The notes beneath the pieces were generated by a model. It was not told where the DNA came from and searched no databases. It saw only the letters and a list, made by a program, of their open reading frames with translations. Both the position numbers and the translations under genes were made by a program. From Brucella gallinifaecis (GTDB taxonomy: Bacteria; Pseudomonadota; Alphaproteobacteria; Rhizobiales; Rhizobiaceae), in the NCBI RefSeq assembly GCF_006476605.1, contig NZ_ML636802.1, positions 248,001 through 312,000 of the forward strand: 64,000 bases of DNA, written 5' to 3'. How positions within the stretch are numbered: the first letter of the stretch is position 1; the number at the start of each line of letters is the position of its first letter. Shown piece by piece: positions 56,536-64,000 of the stretch.

Positions 56536-58790
56536 GCTGCTGTGTTGAAAATGCACAGATAGCCACGGCCATTGAAGCGGTTTCGCCCGATGAAATGCTT
56601 GTCGCCAGCCGCACACTCGGTGATGGTCTGCGCCAGATTGAGCTTTCGGTTCCCGGTGTCCATTGCGGGCTGTGCATCAAGGCCATTGAAGAGACACTTG
56701 GCAAAATCAATGGCGTTGCCTATGTCCGCGTCAATCTCACGGCACGCCGTGTCAGCATTCGCTGGAAGGATGGCGAGACACCACCCGATGTCATCGATCC
56801 ATTGCGCCGCCTTGGTTATGAAGCGCATATTTTTGATAATTTGCAGGACAAGGATCCGGCCTTCACACGGCTTTTGATCGCGCTTGGTGTTGCGGCTTTT
56901 GCATCAAGCAATGTGATGCTGTTGTCAGTCGCGGTCTGGTCGGGGGCGGATGCCGCCACCCGCGATATGTTTCACTGGATTTCCGGTCTGATCGCCCTGC
57001 CGACACTGATTTATTCGGGCCGGATTTTCTATGTTTCCGCGTGGAATGCCCTTCGCACACGCCGCGTCAATATGGATGTGCCGATTGCGCTCGCCATTTC
57101 GCTCGCTTTCGGCATGAGTGTTTATGAGACGATGAACCATGGCGAACACGCCTATTTTGACGCTTCCGTTACGCTGCTGTTCTTCCTGCTGATCGGCCGT
57201 ACACTCGACCATCTCATGCGTGCACGGGCACGTTCCGCCGTGCGGGGGCTGGCGCAATTAAGCCCGCGTGGTGCGGTGGTGATCGGTGATAATGACGAGC
57301 GCAATTATGTACCGGTCAATGAAATCCGCATAGGTCAGCGCATTATTCTTGCCGCAGGCGAACGTGTGCCGGTGGATGCCAAAGTTGAAGATGGCCGTTC
57401 GGAACTCGACTGTTCCATTGCATCCGGCGAGAGCGACGCTGTTCCTGTCGGTCCCGGCTCGGATATTCGCGCAGGAACCCTGAACATTTCCGCCCCGCTT
57501 ATCATCCGTGCGAATGCTGAAGCAAAGGATTCCTTCCTTGCTGAAATGGTACGGCTGATGGATGTTGCGGAGGGCGGTCGCGCTTTTTATCGCCGCCTTG
57601 CTGATCGGGCCTCTGAACTTTATGTGCCGATGGTGCATACGATTGCCTTTGCAGCCTTTGTCGGCTGGATGATCTATACCGGCGGCGACTGGTATCGCTC
57701 GATCTATATCGCAATCTGCACGCTGATCATCACCTGCCCCTGTGCGCTGGCGCTGGCCGTGCCCATCGTTCAGGTGGTTGCAGCCCGCCGCCTGTTTGAA
57801 AACGGCATCATGATCAAGGATGGCTCGGCTATGGAACGCATGGCGGAAACTGATACTGCCGTGTTCGACAAGACCGGCACATTGACACTTGGCCAGCCGC
57901 GCCTGATCGATGCTGAGCGCATCAATCCGCATCATCTTGAGATTGCATCTGAACTCTCGCTTTATTCGCGTCATCCATTATCGCGGGCGCTGGCATTATT
58001 TTCAGGCGCCAAGCCAATGACGCCTTTCACCCGCATTGAGGAAATTCCGGGCGCAGGTATTGAGGCAGAACTGAATGGCACCACCTATCGGCTCGGCAAG
58101 CGCGAATGGGCAGACAGCAATACGAACGCGGCTCTTTCAGATGGCCCTGAAACCTGTCTTTCAATCAATGGAAAACTGGCAGAAACCTTCCGCTTTGAAG
58201 ATCAGCCGCGTGACGATGCAGCCAGCGCCCTTGCGTCACTCAAAGGCAATGGTTTGAAGCTTGAGATTATCTCCGGCGACAAACTGCCTGCCGTTAAAAA
58301 GCTTGCAGCCTATCTTGGTGTTGATCAATATCGGGGTGAAGTCCTGCCAGCCGATAAAGCGCAGCTTGTGCAGAGTCTCACCACAGAAGGCCGCAAGGTG
58401 CTGATGGTGGGCGACGGGCTGAATGATGCGCCAGCGCTTGTGGCGGCGCATGTTTCCATGGCACCTGCAACTGCTGCCGATATTGGCCGCAACGCTGCCG
58501 ATTTCGTGTTCCTGCGTGAAAGCCTTACCGCTGTTCCACTGGCTTTTACTGTGTCAAAAGAAGCAGGAAAACTAATTCAGCAAAATTTTGCGCTTTCCAT
58601 CGGCTATAATATCATTGCTGTGCCGATTGCGATTTTCGGCTATGTCACACCGCTGGTGGCAGCACTTTCCATGTCGCTATCATCAATTGTGGTTGTGAGT
58701 AACGCCATGCGGCTCAGGGCCGGGAAACAGAAAAAACAGATGCAAAATACCGTTGCACCTGTTGCGGTTCTCAAGGAAGCGCATAAATGA
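56532..58790 (+). CDS. ccoI: Copper-translocating P-type ATPase CcoI/FixI
   Basis: The 752-residue ATPase has an N-terminal metal-binding domain with CxxC (C45, C48 in HCGLCIKA), the ion-binding CPC (C402, C404), the phosphorylation site DKTGT (D446) and the hinge GDGLNDAPAL. An additional N-terminal CC pair (MSCC) is present. It exports copper for cbb3 maturation. It overlaps ccoH and ccoS by 4 bp each. Confidence 0.96.
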   Translation: MSCCVENAQIATAIEAVSPDEMLVASRTLGDGLRQIELSVPGVHCGLCIKAIEETLGKINGVAYVRVNLTARRVSIRWKDGETPPDVIDPLRRLGYEAHIFDNLQDKDPAFTRLLIALGVAAFASSNVMLLSVAVWSGADAATRDMFHWISGLIALPTLIYSGRIFYVSAWNALRTRRVNMDVPIALAISLAFGMSVYETMNHGEHAYFDASVTLLFFLLIGRTLDHLMRARARSAVRGLAQLSPRGAVVIGDNDERNYVPVNEIRIGQRIILAAGERVPVDAKVEDGRSELDCSIASGESDAVPVGPGSDIRAGTLNISAPLIIRANAEAKDSFLAEMVRLMDVAEGGRAFYRRLADRASELYVPMVHTIAFAAFVGWMIYTGGDWYRSIYIAICTLIITCPCALALAVPIVQVVAARRLFENGIMIKDGSAMERMAETDTAVFDKTGTLTLGQPRLIDAERINPHHLEIASELSLYSRHPLSRALALFSGAKPMTPFTRIEEIPGAGIEAELNGTTYRLGKREWADSNTNAALSDGPETCLSINGKLAETFRFEDQPRDDAASALASLKGNGLKLEIISGDKLPAVKKLAAYLGVDQYRGEVLPADKAQLVQSLTTEGRKVLMVGDGLNDAPALVAAHVSMAPATAADIGRNAADFVFLRESLTAVPLAFTVSKEAGKLIQQNFALSIGYNIIAVPIAIFGYVTPLVAALSMSLSSIVVVSNAMRLRAGKQKKQMQNTVAPVAVLKEAHK

Positions 58791-58957
58791 GCGGACTGCT
58801 TTTCCTTATTCCCATCGCACTGTTTCTCGGTGCGCTGGGGCTTGCCGGTTTTTTATGGTCCATCAAGAATGGCCAATATGATGATCTGGATGGGGCTGCC
58901 AACCGTATCCTGATTGATGACGAGCAACAGCCTGCCAAGACAGATGAATCGTTATAA
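58787..58957 (+). CDS. ccoS: cbb3 oxidase maturation protein CcoS
   Basis: The 56-residue protein has one membrane helix (LLFLIPIALFLGALGLAGFLW) followed by SIKNGQYDDLDGAANRILIDD, the CcoS/FixS signature. It completes the ccoGHIS operon, with a 4-bp overlap with ccoI. No clear terminator follows. Confidence 0.94.
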   Translation: MSGLLFLIPIALFLGALGLAGFLWSIKNGQYDDLDGAANRILIDDEQQPAKTDESL

Positions 58958-58992
58958 CAGAATCCCGGGCGCGGGCTGTGAATCGTTATAAC
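58945..58992. repeat. 14-bp direct repeat around the ccoS end
   Basis: TGAATCGTTATAAC occurs at 58945-58958 (overlapping the ccoS stop) and again at 58979-58992. This is consistent with a small duplication or a deletion footprint. Confidence 0.75.
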
Positions 58993-59019
58993 TTAACACC
59001 CCTTCCCCGCCTGCAAGCT

Positions 59020-60321
59020 CTACCCTGTTATGAGAATGGCCCTGAGATCATTGACATTGGTGCCGGTCGGACCGGGTGAAAACAGATCATCGATTGCATC
59101 AAATGCGCTCCACGCATCATTGGCGTTCAACTGGGCAGCGCCATCCTCGCCGATTTTTTGCAGCCGCAAAGCGGTTGTGCCATCGGCAAAAGCACCGGCA
59201 TTATTTTCTGATCCATCAATGCCATCAGTATCGGCAGCGAGCGCATGAATATTGTCATAACCGTCAATATCGAGCGCAAAAGCCAGTAGAAATTCACTGT
59301 TGCGGCCACCCTTGCCGCCTTTGACGCGGATGGTGACGGTGGTTTCGCCACCGGAAAGCAGCACGACCGGCTTTTTGAACGGGCGATTACGATCGACAAT
59401 TTCCCGCGCAATTGCCGCATGAACATGGGCCACTTCACGCGCTTCACCTTCGATTGAATCAGACAGGATTACCGCTTCGATGCCATGGCGCTGCGCTTCT
59501 TTCGCGGCTGCCTCGAGCGAAACGGCAGCCGAGGCAATCACCCGCACTTCATTATTGGCAAAAACCCTGTCATCGGGCCCTGGCGCATGAGACGCCTCGC
59601 TTCTGATATGTGCGAGCACCGCATCGGGCAGTTTCAGCCTGTAGCGTTCAATGATTTTGAGCGCATCATCACGAGAGGTTGCATCGGGCACTGTCGGGCC
59701 GGAAGCCACAAAAGCAGGATTATCGCCCGGAATATCGGAAACCACCAGCGAGAAGACTTTGGCAGGATAAGCCTGCGCTGCCAGTCTGCCACCCTTGATC
59801 TTTGAGAGATGTTTTCGCACTGCATTCATCGCCGCAATCGGTGCGCCCGATGCCAGCAATGCCTTGTTGACCACAATCTCGTCTTCAAGGGTCAGACCAT
59901 CAGGCGGTGAAGGCAGCAAGGCCGAACCACCGCCAGACACAAGTGCTACAACCAGATCATCTTGCGTCAGATTTGACACAGCATCAAACAAACGTTTTGA
60001 CGCCGCAAGCCCTGCATCATCCGGCACCGGATGCGAGGCTTCGATGATTTCTATGGTTTTGCAAGCTGCCCCATAACCGTAGCGTGTGACGACAATGCCT
60101 TCAATCGGAGCATTGGGATATTTTTCAGCCCATGCTCGCTCAAAAGCAGCCGCCATTTGTGCCGAGCCTTTGCCGGCGCCAATCACAATCGTCCGACCAT
60201 TTGGCTTTTCCGGCAGATTGGCACGGATAACCAGCTCAGGATCAGCAGCAGCAATTGCTGCGTCAAACAGGCTGGTCAGAAATTTTTTCGGCTCAGTGAT
60301 AGCAGCGGTTATAAGAGTCAT
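59020..60321 (-). CDS. Glycerate kinase, MOFRL/TtuD family
   Basis: The 433-residue protein has IVIGAGKGSAQMAAAFERAW at the N-terminus, VSGGGSALLPSPPDGLTL and NAVRKHLSKIKGGRLA. The C-terminal MOFRL domain carries GGETTVTIRVKGGKGGRNSEF and DGIDGSENNAGAF. The family phosphorylates D-glycerate to 2-phosphoglycerate; some members are annotated hydroxypyruvate reductase, now mostly considered wrong. It lies downstream of guaD on the same strand. Confidence 0.92.
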   Translation of the reverse strand: MTLITAAITEPKKFLTSLFDAAIAAADPELVIRANLPEKPNGRTIVIGAGKGSAQMAAAFERAWAEKYPNAPIEGIVVTRYGYGAACKTIEIIEASHPVPDDAGLAASKRLFDAVSNLTQDDLVVALVSGGGSALLPSPPDGLTLEDEIVVNKALLASGAPIAAMNAVRKHLSKIKGGRLAAQAYPAKVFSLVVSDIPGDNPAFVASGPTVPDATSRDDALKIIERYRLKLPDAVLAHIRSEASHAPGPDDRVFANNEVRVIASAAVSLEAAAKEAQRHGIEAVILSDSIEGEAREVAHVHAAIAREIVDRNRPFKKPVVLLSGGETTVTIRVKGGKGGRNSEFLLAFALDIDGYDNIHALAADTDGIDGSENNAGAFADGTTALRLQKIGEDGAAQLNANDAWSAFDAIDDLFSPGPTGTNVNDLRAILITG

Positions 60322-60411
60322 GGGATTCCCGGTATTGATTATTATTTGGCCGCACTATTTCCGAACGAACATATAAAAGCAATCACGCGATTACATGCAG
60401 CACAGCGAGCC

Positions 60412-60428
60412 TAGGGTCAGGACCCTAA
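60412..60428. repeat. Solo TAGGGTCAGGACCCTAA palindrome at a stop codon
   Basis: The guaD stop codon (TAG on the minus strand) is formed by its edge. It matches the outer end of the MITE at 44486-44750 and the solo copy at 33816-33831. Confidence 0.8.
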
Positions 60429-61729
60429 GCAAGTTCCGATTTCAGGGGTTTACCCGCTACATAGGTCTCGACAATCGCGCGGTCATCACCCAGCGTTTGC
60501 AGCAGGAACAATTCCTGCTCAAGCGTGGCGCCTGCCTTCATGCGCAGGCGCATTGGCGATGTGGCAGAGGAATCAAGCACCACAATGTCGGCCTCTGTAC
60601 CCTCATCAAGGGTGCCGATCCTGTCTTCCATCGACAGCGCACGCGCATTGCCAAGGGTCATCATATAAAAGGACTGGAACGGGTTGAGACGGTTGCCGCG
60701 CAGTTGCAAAACCTTGTAGCCCTCATCGAGCGTACGCAGCATCGAAAAGCTGGTGCCGCCGCCGACATCGGTGGCGACAGCCATGCGCACGTTTGAAGCT
60801 TTCAGGCGATCACGATCAAACAGGCCGGAGCCTAAAAACAGGTTGGAAGTCGGGCAGAAAACGGCAACCGAGCCTGTCTCGGCCATTAGTTTCACTTCGC
60901 GCTCTTCAAGATGGATGGAGTGACCCAGCAATGTCTTGCTGCCCAGCAAACCATAATGCTCATAAATGCCAAGATAATCCGGTGCTTCTGGATAGAGCGA
61001 TTTCGTAAACTCGATTTCCTCAATGTTTTCTGAAAGATGCGTCTGGATAAAGCATTCGGGGTGTTCTCGGGCAAGTGCCTGACTTGCTTCCATCTGTTCT
61101 GGTGTCGAAGTAATCGCAAAACGTGGGCTAATCACATAATCAAGCCGGTCTTTGCCGTTCCAACGGGCAATCAGTTGCTTGCTGTCGTCATAGCCGGATT
61201 GCGCCGTATCACAGAGCACAGGCGGTGCGTTGCGGTCCATCATCACCTTGCCGCCCAGCATACGCATATTGCGATTTTGCGATGCGCGGAAATAGGCATC
61301 AACGCTTTGCGGATGCACCGAGCAATAGGCCACGGCAGTCGTTGTACCATGGCGGATCAACTCATCAAGAAAGCGCTCAGCGATAAATTCCGCGTGCTGC
61401 TCATCGGCGAATTTCTGCTCTGCCACGAATGTATAGGTGTTGAGCCATTCAAGAAGATTGGCCGCATAAGATGCGATAACCTGTGTCTGCGGATAGTGGA
61501 TATGCGTGTCGATGAAACCCGGCAAAATGAGGTGCGGACGATGGTCAGCGACTTGCACATCATGGCCTGCTTCAGCGCTCACATCGGCATAGTTGCCAAG
61601 TCGTGCGATGCGGCCATTTTCAATCAGCACGGCACCATCTTCGATATAGCGATAGGATTGCGCATCATCCAGAGCTTGCGGTTCATCACGAAAACTGAGC
61701 ACGCGGCCACGGATGAGAAGTTTGGTCAT
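60425..61729 (-). CDS. guaD: Guanine deaminase
   Basis: The 434-residue amidohydrolase deaminates guanine to xanthine. It has the metal motif PGFIDTHIHYPQTQ, the GuaD-specific LLEWLNTYTFVAEQKF, HLSENIEEIEF and VATDVGGGTSFSMLRTL. It begins 2 bp after puuD on the same strand, so the two form an operon for purine breakdown. Confidence 0.95.
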   Translation of the reverse strand: MTKLLIRGRVLSFRDEPQALDDAQSYRYIEDGAVLIENGRIARLGNYADVSAEAGHDVQVADHRPHLILPGFIDTHIHYPQTQVIASYAANLLEWLNTYTFVAEQKFADEQHAEFIAERFLDELIRHGTTTAVAYCSVHPQSVDAYFRASQNRNMRMLGGKVMMDRNAPPVLCDTAQSGYDDSKQLIARWNGKDRLDYVISPRFAITSTPEQMEASQALAREHPECFIQTHLSENIEEIEFTKSLYPEAPDYLGIYEHYGLLGSKTLLGHSIHLEEREVKLMAETGSVAVFCPTSNLFLGSGLFDRDRLKASNVRMAVATDVGGGTSFSMLRTLDEGYKVLQLRGNRLNPFQSFYMMTLGNARALSMEDRIGTLDEGTEADIVVLDSSATSPMRLRMKAGATLEQELFLLQTLGDDRAIVETYVAGKPLKSELA

Positions 61730-61731
61730 TC

Positions 61732-62967
61732 TTATTTTGCTCCAGAAGTCACGGATTCATACCAGGCGGTGAGAAGCTTGCGCTCATCCACGCTTACAGC
61801 GGTCACATTGGCAGGCGGCATGGCATGGGAACGGCCAGCCTGCAAATAGATTTCACGGGCATGGGCTGCAATTTCCCTGTCCGTTTCAAGCACTACGCCC
61901 TTGGGCGGCGCGATAATGCCCTCCCAGCCCGGCTCTTTTGCATGGCACATCGCACAGCGTCCCAAAACAGTATCGCGCACTTTATCAAAATGCGGGTCCG
62001 AGATGAAACCTTGTTGCAACGATGAGATTTTCTGCTCGCTCGGTTCACCGGTCAGGATTTTCGGCACGGTTGAAAGCCACATGATCACAATAAATAGCAG
62101 CACCGTAACAAGCCAAGTCCATGTCGGATTGCCCTTGCGGGCATGGCGGGTGTTGAACCAGTGGCGGATTGTGACGCCCATCAGAAACACCAGCGAGGCG
62201 ATGATCCAGTTGAACTGAGTGCCAAATGCCAGCGGGTAATGGTTCGAGAGCATCAGAAACAGAACCGGCAGCGTCAGATAATTATTATGCGTTGAGCGCT
62301 GCTTTGCGATTTTCCCATATTTCGGATCAGGTTTGCGTCCGGCAATAAGATCGGCCACCACGATTTTCTGGTTGGGAATGATCACCATGAACACATTGGC
62401 AGACATGATTGTCGCGGTGAATGCGCCCAGATGCAGAAAGGCTGCGCGACCTGTAAACAAATGCGTATAGCCCCAGGCCATAAACACCAGAATAACGTAA
62501 AGGATGATCATCAAAAGCGTATCGCTCTTGCCGAGCATCAGCTTGCAGATAGCGTTATAGGCGATCCAGCCAAAGGCAAGCGAAGCAATCGAAATGGCGA
62601 TTGCTGTTGGTGCGGAGACATCGAGCACATTCGGATCGACCAGATAAAGATCAGCCCCCGCATAATAGACGATGCAAAGCAGCGCAAAACCCGACAGCCA
62701 TGTGGCATAGGATTCCCATTTGAACCACGTCAGATGCTCGGGCATCTCGGCAGGCGCAACAAGATATTTCTGGATGTGATAAAAACCACCGCCATGGACC
62801 TGCCATTCTTCGCCATGCGCCCCTACGGGCAAGCCGGGACGCTGACGCAGGCCAAGGTCGAGCGCGATGAAATAGAAAGACGAGCCGATCCATGCAATCG
62901 CAGTGACCACATGCAGCCAGCGTGCTGCAAAGCCCAGCCAGTCCCATGCCACGGCAAGATCATACAT
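61732..62967 (-). CDS. puuD: Membrane-bound urate hydroxylase PuuD
   Basis: The 411-residue protein has an N-terminal membrane domain of about eight helices (WLHVVTAIAWIGSSFYFIALD) and a C-terminal cytochrome c domain with CAMCH (C338, C341, H342). This is the PuuD architecture, which oxidises urate to 5-hydroxyisourate and passes electrons to the respiratory chain instead of O2. It is divergent from the LysR gene. Confidence 0.94.
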   Translation of the reverse strand: MYDLAVAWDWLGFAARWLHVVTAIAWIGSSFYFIALDLGLRQRPGLPVGAHGEEWQVHGGGFYHIQKYLVAPAEMPEHLTWFKWESYATWLSGFALLCIVYYAGADLYLVDPNVLDVSAPTAIAISIASLAFGWIAYNAICKLMLGKSDTLLMIILYVILVFMAWGYTHLFTGRAAFLHLGAFTATIMSANVFMVIIPNQKIVVADLIAGRKPDPKYGKIAKQRSTHNNYLTLPVLFLMLSNHYPLAFGTQFNWIIASLVFLMGVTIRHWFNTRHARKGNPTWTWLVTVLLFIVIMWLSTVPKILTGEPSEQKISSLQQGFISDPHFDKVRDTVLGRCAMCHAKEPGWEGIIAPPKGVVLETDREIAAHAREIYLQAGRSHAMPPANVTAVSVDERKLLTAWYESVTSGAK

Positions 62968-63091
62968 GCGGCTCTCCCATTAGTGGTTCCCTTATTTGTT
63001 AGTTTATTATTTGCCAAAGCTTTGCGCCTGTGTGAACGTCGCATCAAGATCAGCACTTTCAAAAAAAACTATACAATGGTGAAATCAACCC
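62968..63091. promoter_or_regulatory. Divergent promoter region puuD / LysR gene
   Basis: About 124 bp between the divergent genes, AT-rich at 63000-63012 and 63060-63075. A LysR regulator commonly binds such regions to control both genes, but no clean T-N11-A palindrome is obvious to me. Confidence 0.5.
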
Positions 63092-64000
63092 ATGTCTTAC
63101 CTTGATAATCTGCGCATTTTTGTGCGCGTTGTCGAATTGGGAAATCTTTCGGCGGCGGGGCGCGACCAACGTGCATCACCTGCCGTTGCCAGCAATCGCA
63201 TCAAGGAGCTGGAGAAGCATCTGGGCGTGCGGCTCTTCAACAGAACAACACGCAAACTGACCCCGACCGAACATGGCCGCATATTTTATGATGGTGCGAT
63301 AAAAATACTCGAAGCCGTTGATGAAGCCGAAGCAGCAATCGCGGAACTCGCCAAAAATCCGAAAGGTTCAATTCGCATTACAGCGCCTCTGGGACTGGGG
63401 CGAAGGGTGATTGCCCCCGGAATTCCAGAGTTTCACGACCAATATCCAGACATAGAAGTGCGCCTGCGGCTATCTGATCATGAGATCGACATCATGAGTG
63501 AAAGCGTTGATGTTGCTTTCAAACTGGGTGTGCTGGAAAACTCCAATCTGCGGATGCGGGGCATTTTAAACTGTGAGCGCGTGATTTGCGCAGCCCCCGC
63601 ATATCTGGAAAAACACGGCACCCCACAGACGCCTGATGAGTTGCTGGGTAATCAGCATGATTGTCTGCTGTTACGTTTTCCCGGCTCAAAAGAATATTAC
63701 TGGTCGCTGCAAACGACGGAGGGTCTGCGCAAATTTGAAGTCACCGGGCCATATGATTCCGATGATGGCGACGTATTGACGCAATGGGCGCTTGGTGGAC
63801 GCGGAATCATCAACAAACCGCTGTTTGAAGTGAAAGACTATATCCGCGACGGGCGGCTGGTTCCTCTTTTAGAAAACACACCACCGGCATCAATCCAGCT
63901 TGCTGCGATCTATCCACACAAGCGTTTTCAGGACCCGAAAGTGCGTTTGATTATCGATTTCATGACAGAACGTTGCCAGCGGATGATCAGGGAAATATTA
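63092..64000 (+). CDS. LysR-family transcriptional regulator (3' end beyond the window)
   Basis: The visible 303 codons begin MSYLDNLRIFVRVVELGNLSAAGRDQ, a LysR winged helix, with the recognition helix SPAVASNRIKELEKHLGVRLF. The rest is the periplasmic-binding-like effector domain. The closeness to 300 residues means little is missing. Regulation of puuD-guaD is inferred only from the divergent position. Confidence 0.9.
   Translation, partial: MSYLDNLRIFVRVVELGNLSAAGRDQRASPAVASNRIKELEKHLGVRLFNRTTRKLTPTEHGRIFYDGAIKILEAVDEAEAAIAELAKNPKGSIRITAPLGLGRRVIAPGIPEFHDQYPDIEVRLRLSDHEIDIMSESVDVAFKLGVLENSNLRMRGILNCERVICAAPAYLEKHGTPQTPDELLGNQHDCLLLRFPGSKEYYWSLQTTEGLRKFEVTGPYDSDDGDVLTQWALGGRGIINKPLFEVKDYIRDGRLVPLLENTPPASIQLAAIYPHKRFQDPKVRLIIDFMTERCQRMIREIL

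Noticed and set aside
62431-63105. A 224-codon open frame on the + strand
   Set aside because: It is antisense to puuD and runs into the LysR start; no domain is recognised.

Overview
The window is an ordinary stretch of alphaproteobacterial core chromosome, most likely from the Brucellaceae (Brucella/Ochrobactrum/Pseudochrobactrum group). The signs are an Omp2-type porin tail, BacA, the Fur-like regulator Irr, a split F0 ATP synthase operon (atpI-B-E-F'-F) without the F1 genes, a RibBX-type ribB, ccoNOQP-ccoGHIS, PuuD-type urate hydroxylase, and dispersed rhizobial intergenic mosaic element (RIME)-like palindromes. There is no rRNA, tRNA, prophage, CRISPR array or intact insertion sequence in the window. 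Taxonomy is inferred from gene content and order only.

Layout. 1-6.6 kb: porin end; the leftward run aroC-ribB-HDAC-like deacetylase-xseB; a DUF1344 secreted protein and a ClC transporter rightward; a histidine phosphatase. 6.7-13.5 kb: fabI, a CbpA-like DnaJ protein, a surface lipoprotein, pdxH, ubiA, purD, a cold-shock protein and a small hypothetical. 13.7-20.2 kb: acyl-CoA dehydrogenase plus enoyl-CoA hydratase, a DUF4282 membrane protein, a candidate small RNA, a DUF6101 protein, a GlcD-type dehydrogenase and a Sua5-type TsaC. 20.2-31.2 kb: glyQ-glyS, a TPR protein, a polyprenyl diphosphate synthase, DUF2007, a TrmN6-like methyltransferase, nhaA, an S49 peptidase and ispE. 31.2-34.7 kb: tandem small secreted proteins, a glycosyltransferase-like protein, a PA0069-type radical SAM protein and rnhB behind a hairpin-rich leader. 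34.7-43.3 kb: F0 operon, a SleB-type cell-wall hydrolase, an Hsp70 relative, der and a YfgM-like protein. 43.4-50.7 kb: polysaccharide deacetylase, a small transposon relic (MITE), bacA, an MFS transporter, an ArsC-family reductase, ada, an L,D-transpeptidase and irr. 50.7-59 kb: the complete cbb3 oxidase system. 59-64 kb: glycerate kinase, guanine deaminase, urate hydroxylase and a divergent LysR regulator cut by the window end.

How the genes work together. ccoNOQP encodes the high-affinity oxidase and ccoGHIS its copper supply and assembly; a perfect FNR box precedes ccoN. guaD and puuD take guanine through xanthine and urate, and the neighbouring glycerate kinase could feed glyoxylate-derived carbon into glycolysis. 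PdxH, RibB, UbiA and the polyprenyl synthase supply cofactors, and FabI the membrane lipids.

The most unusual signals are non-coding: a candidate sRNA with a CCUCC loop (about 16.62-16.76 kb), a 14-bp perfect inverted repeat around the rnhB start, a MITE whose terminal palindrome recurs alone at two TAG stop codons, and candidate Mur, FNR and CtrA sites. I did not find a convincing new multi-gene system.
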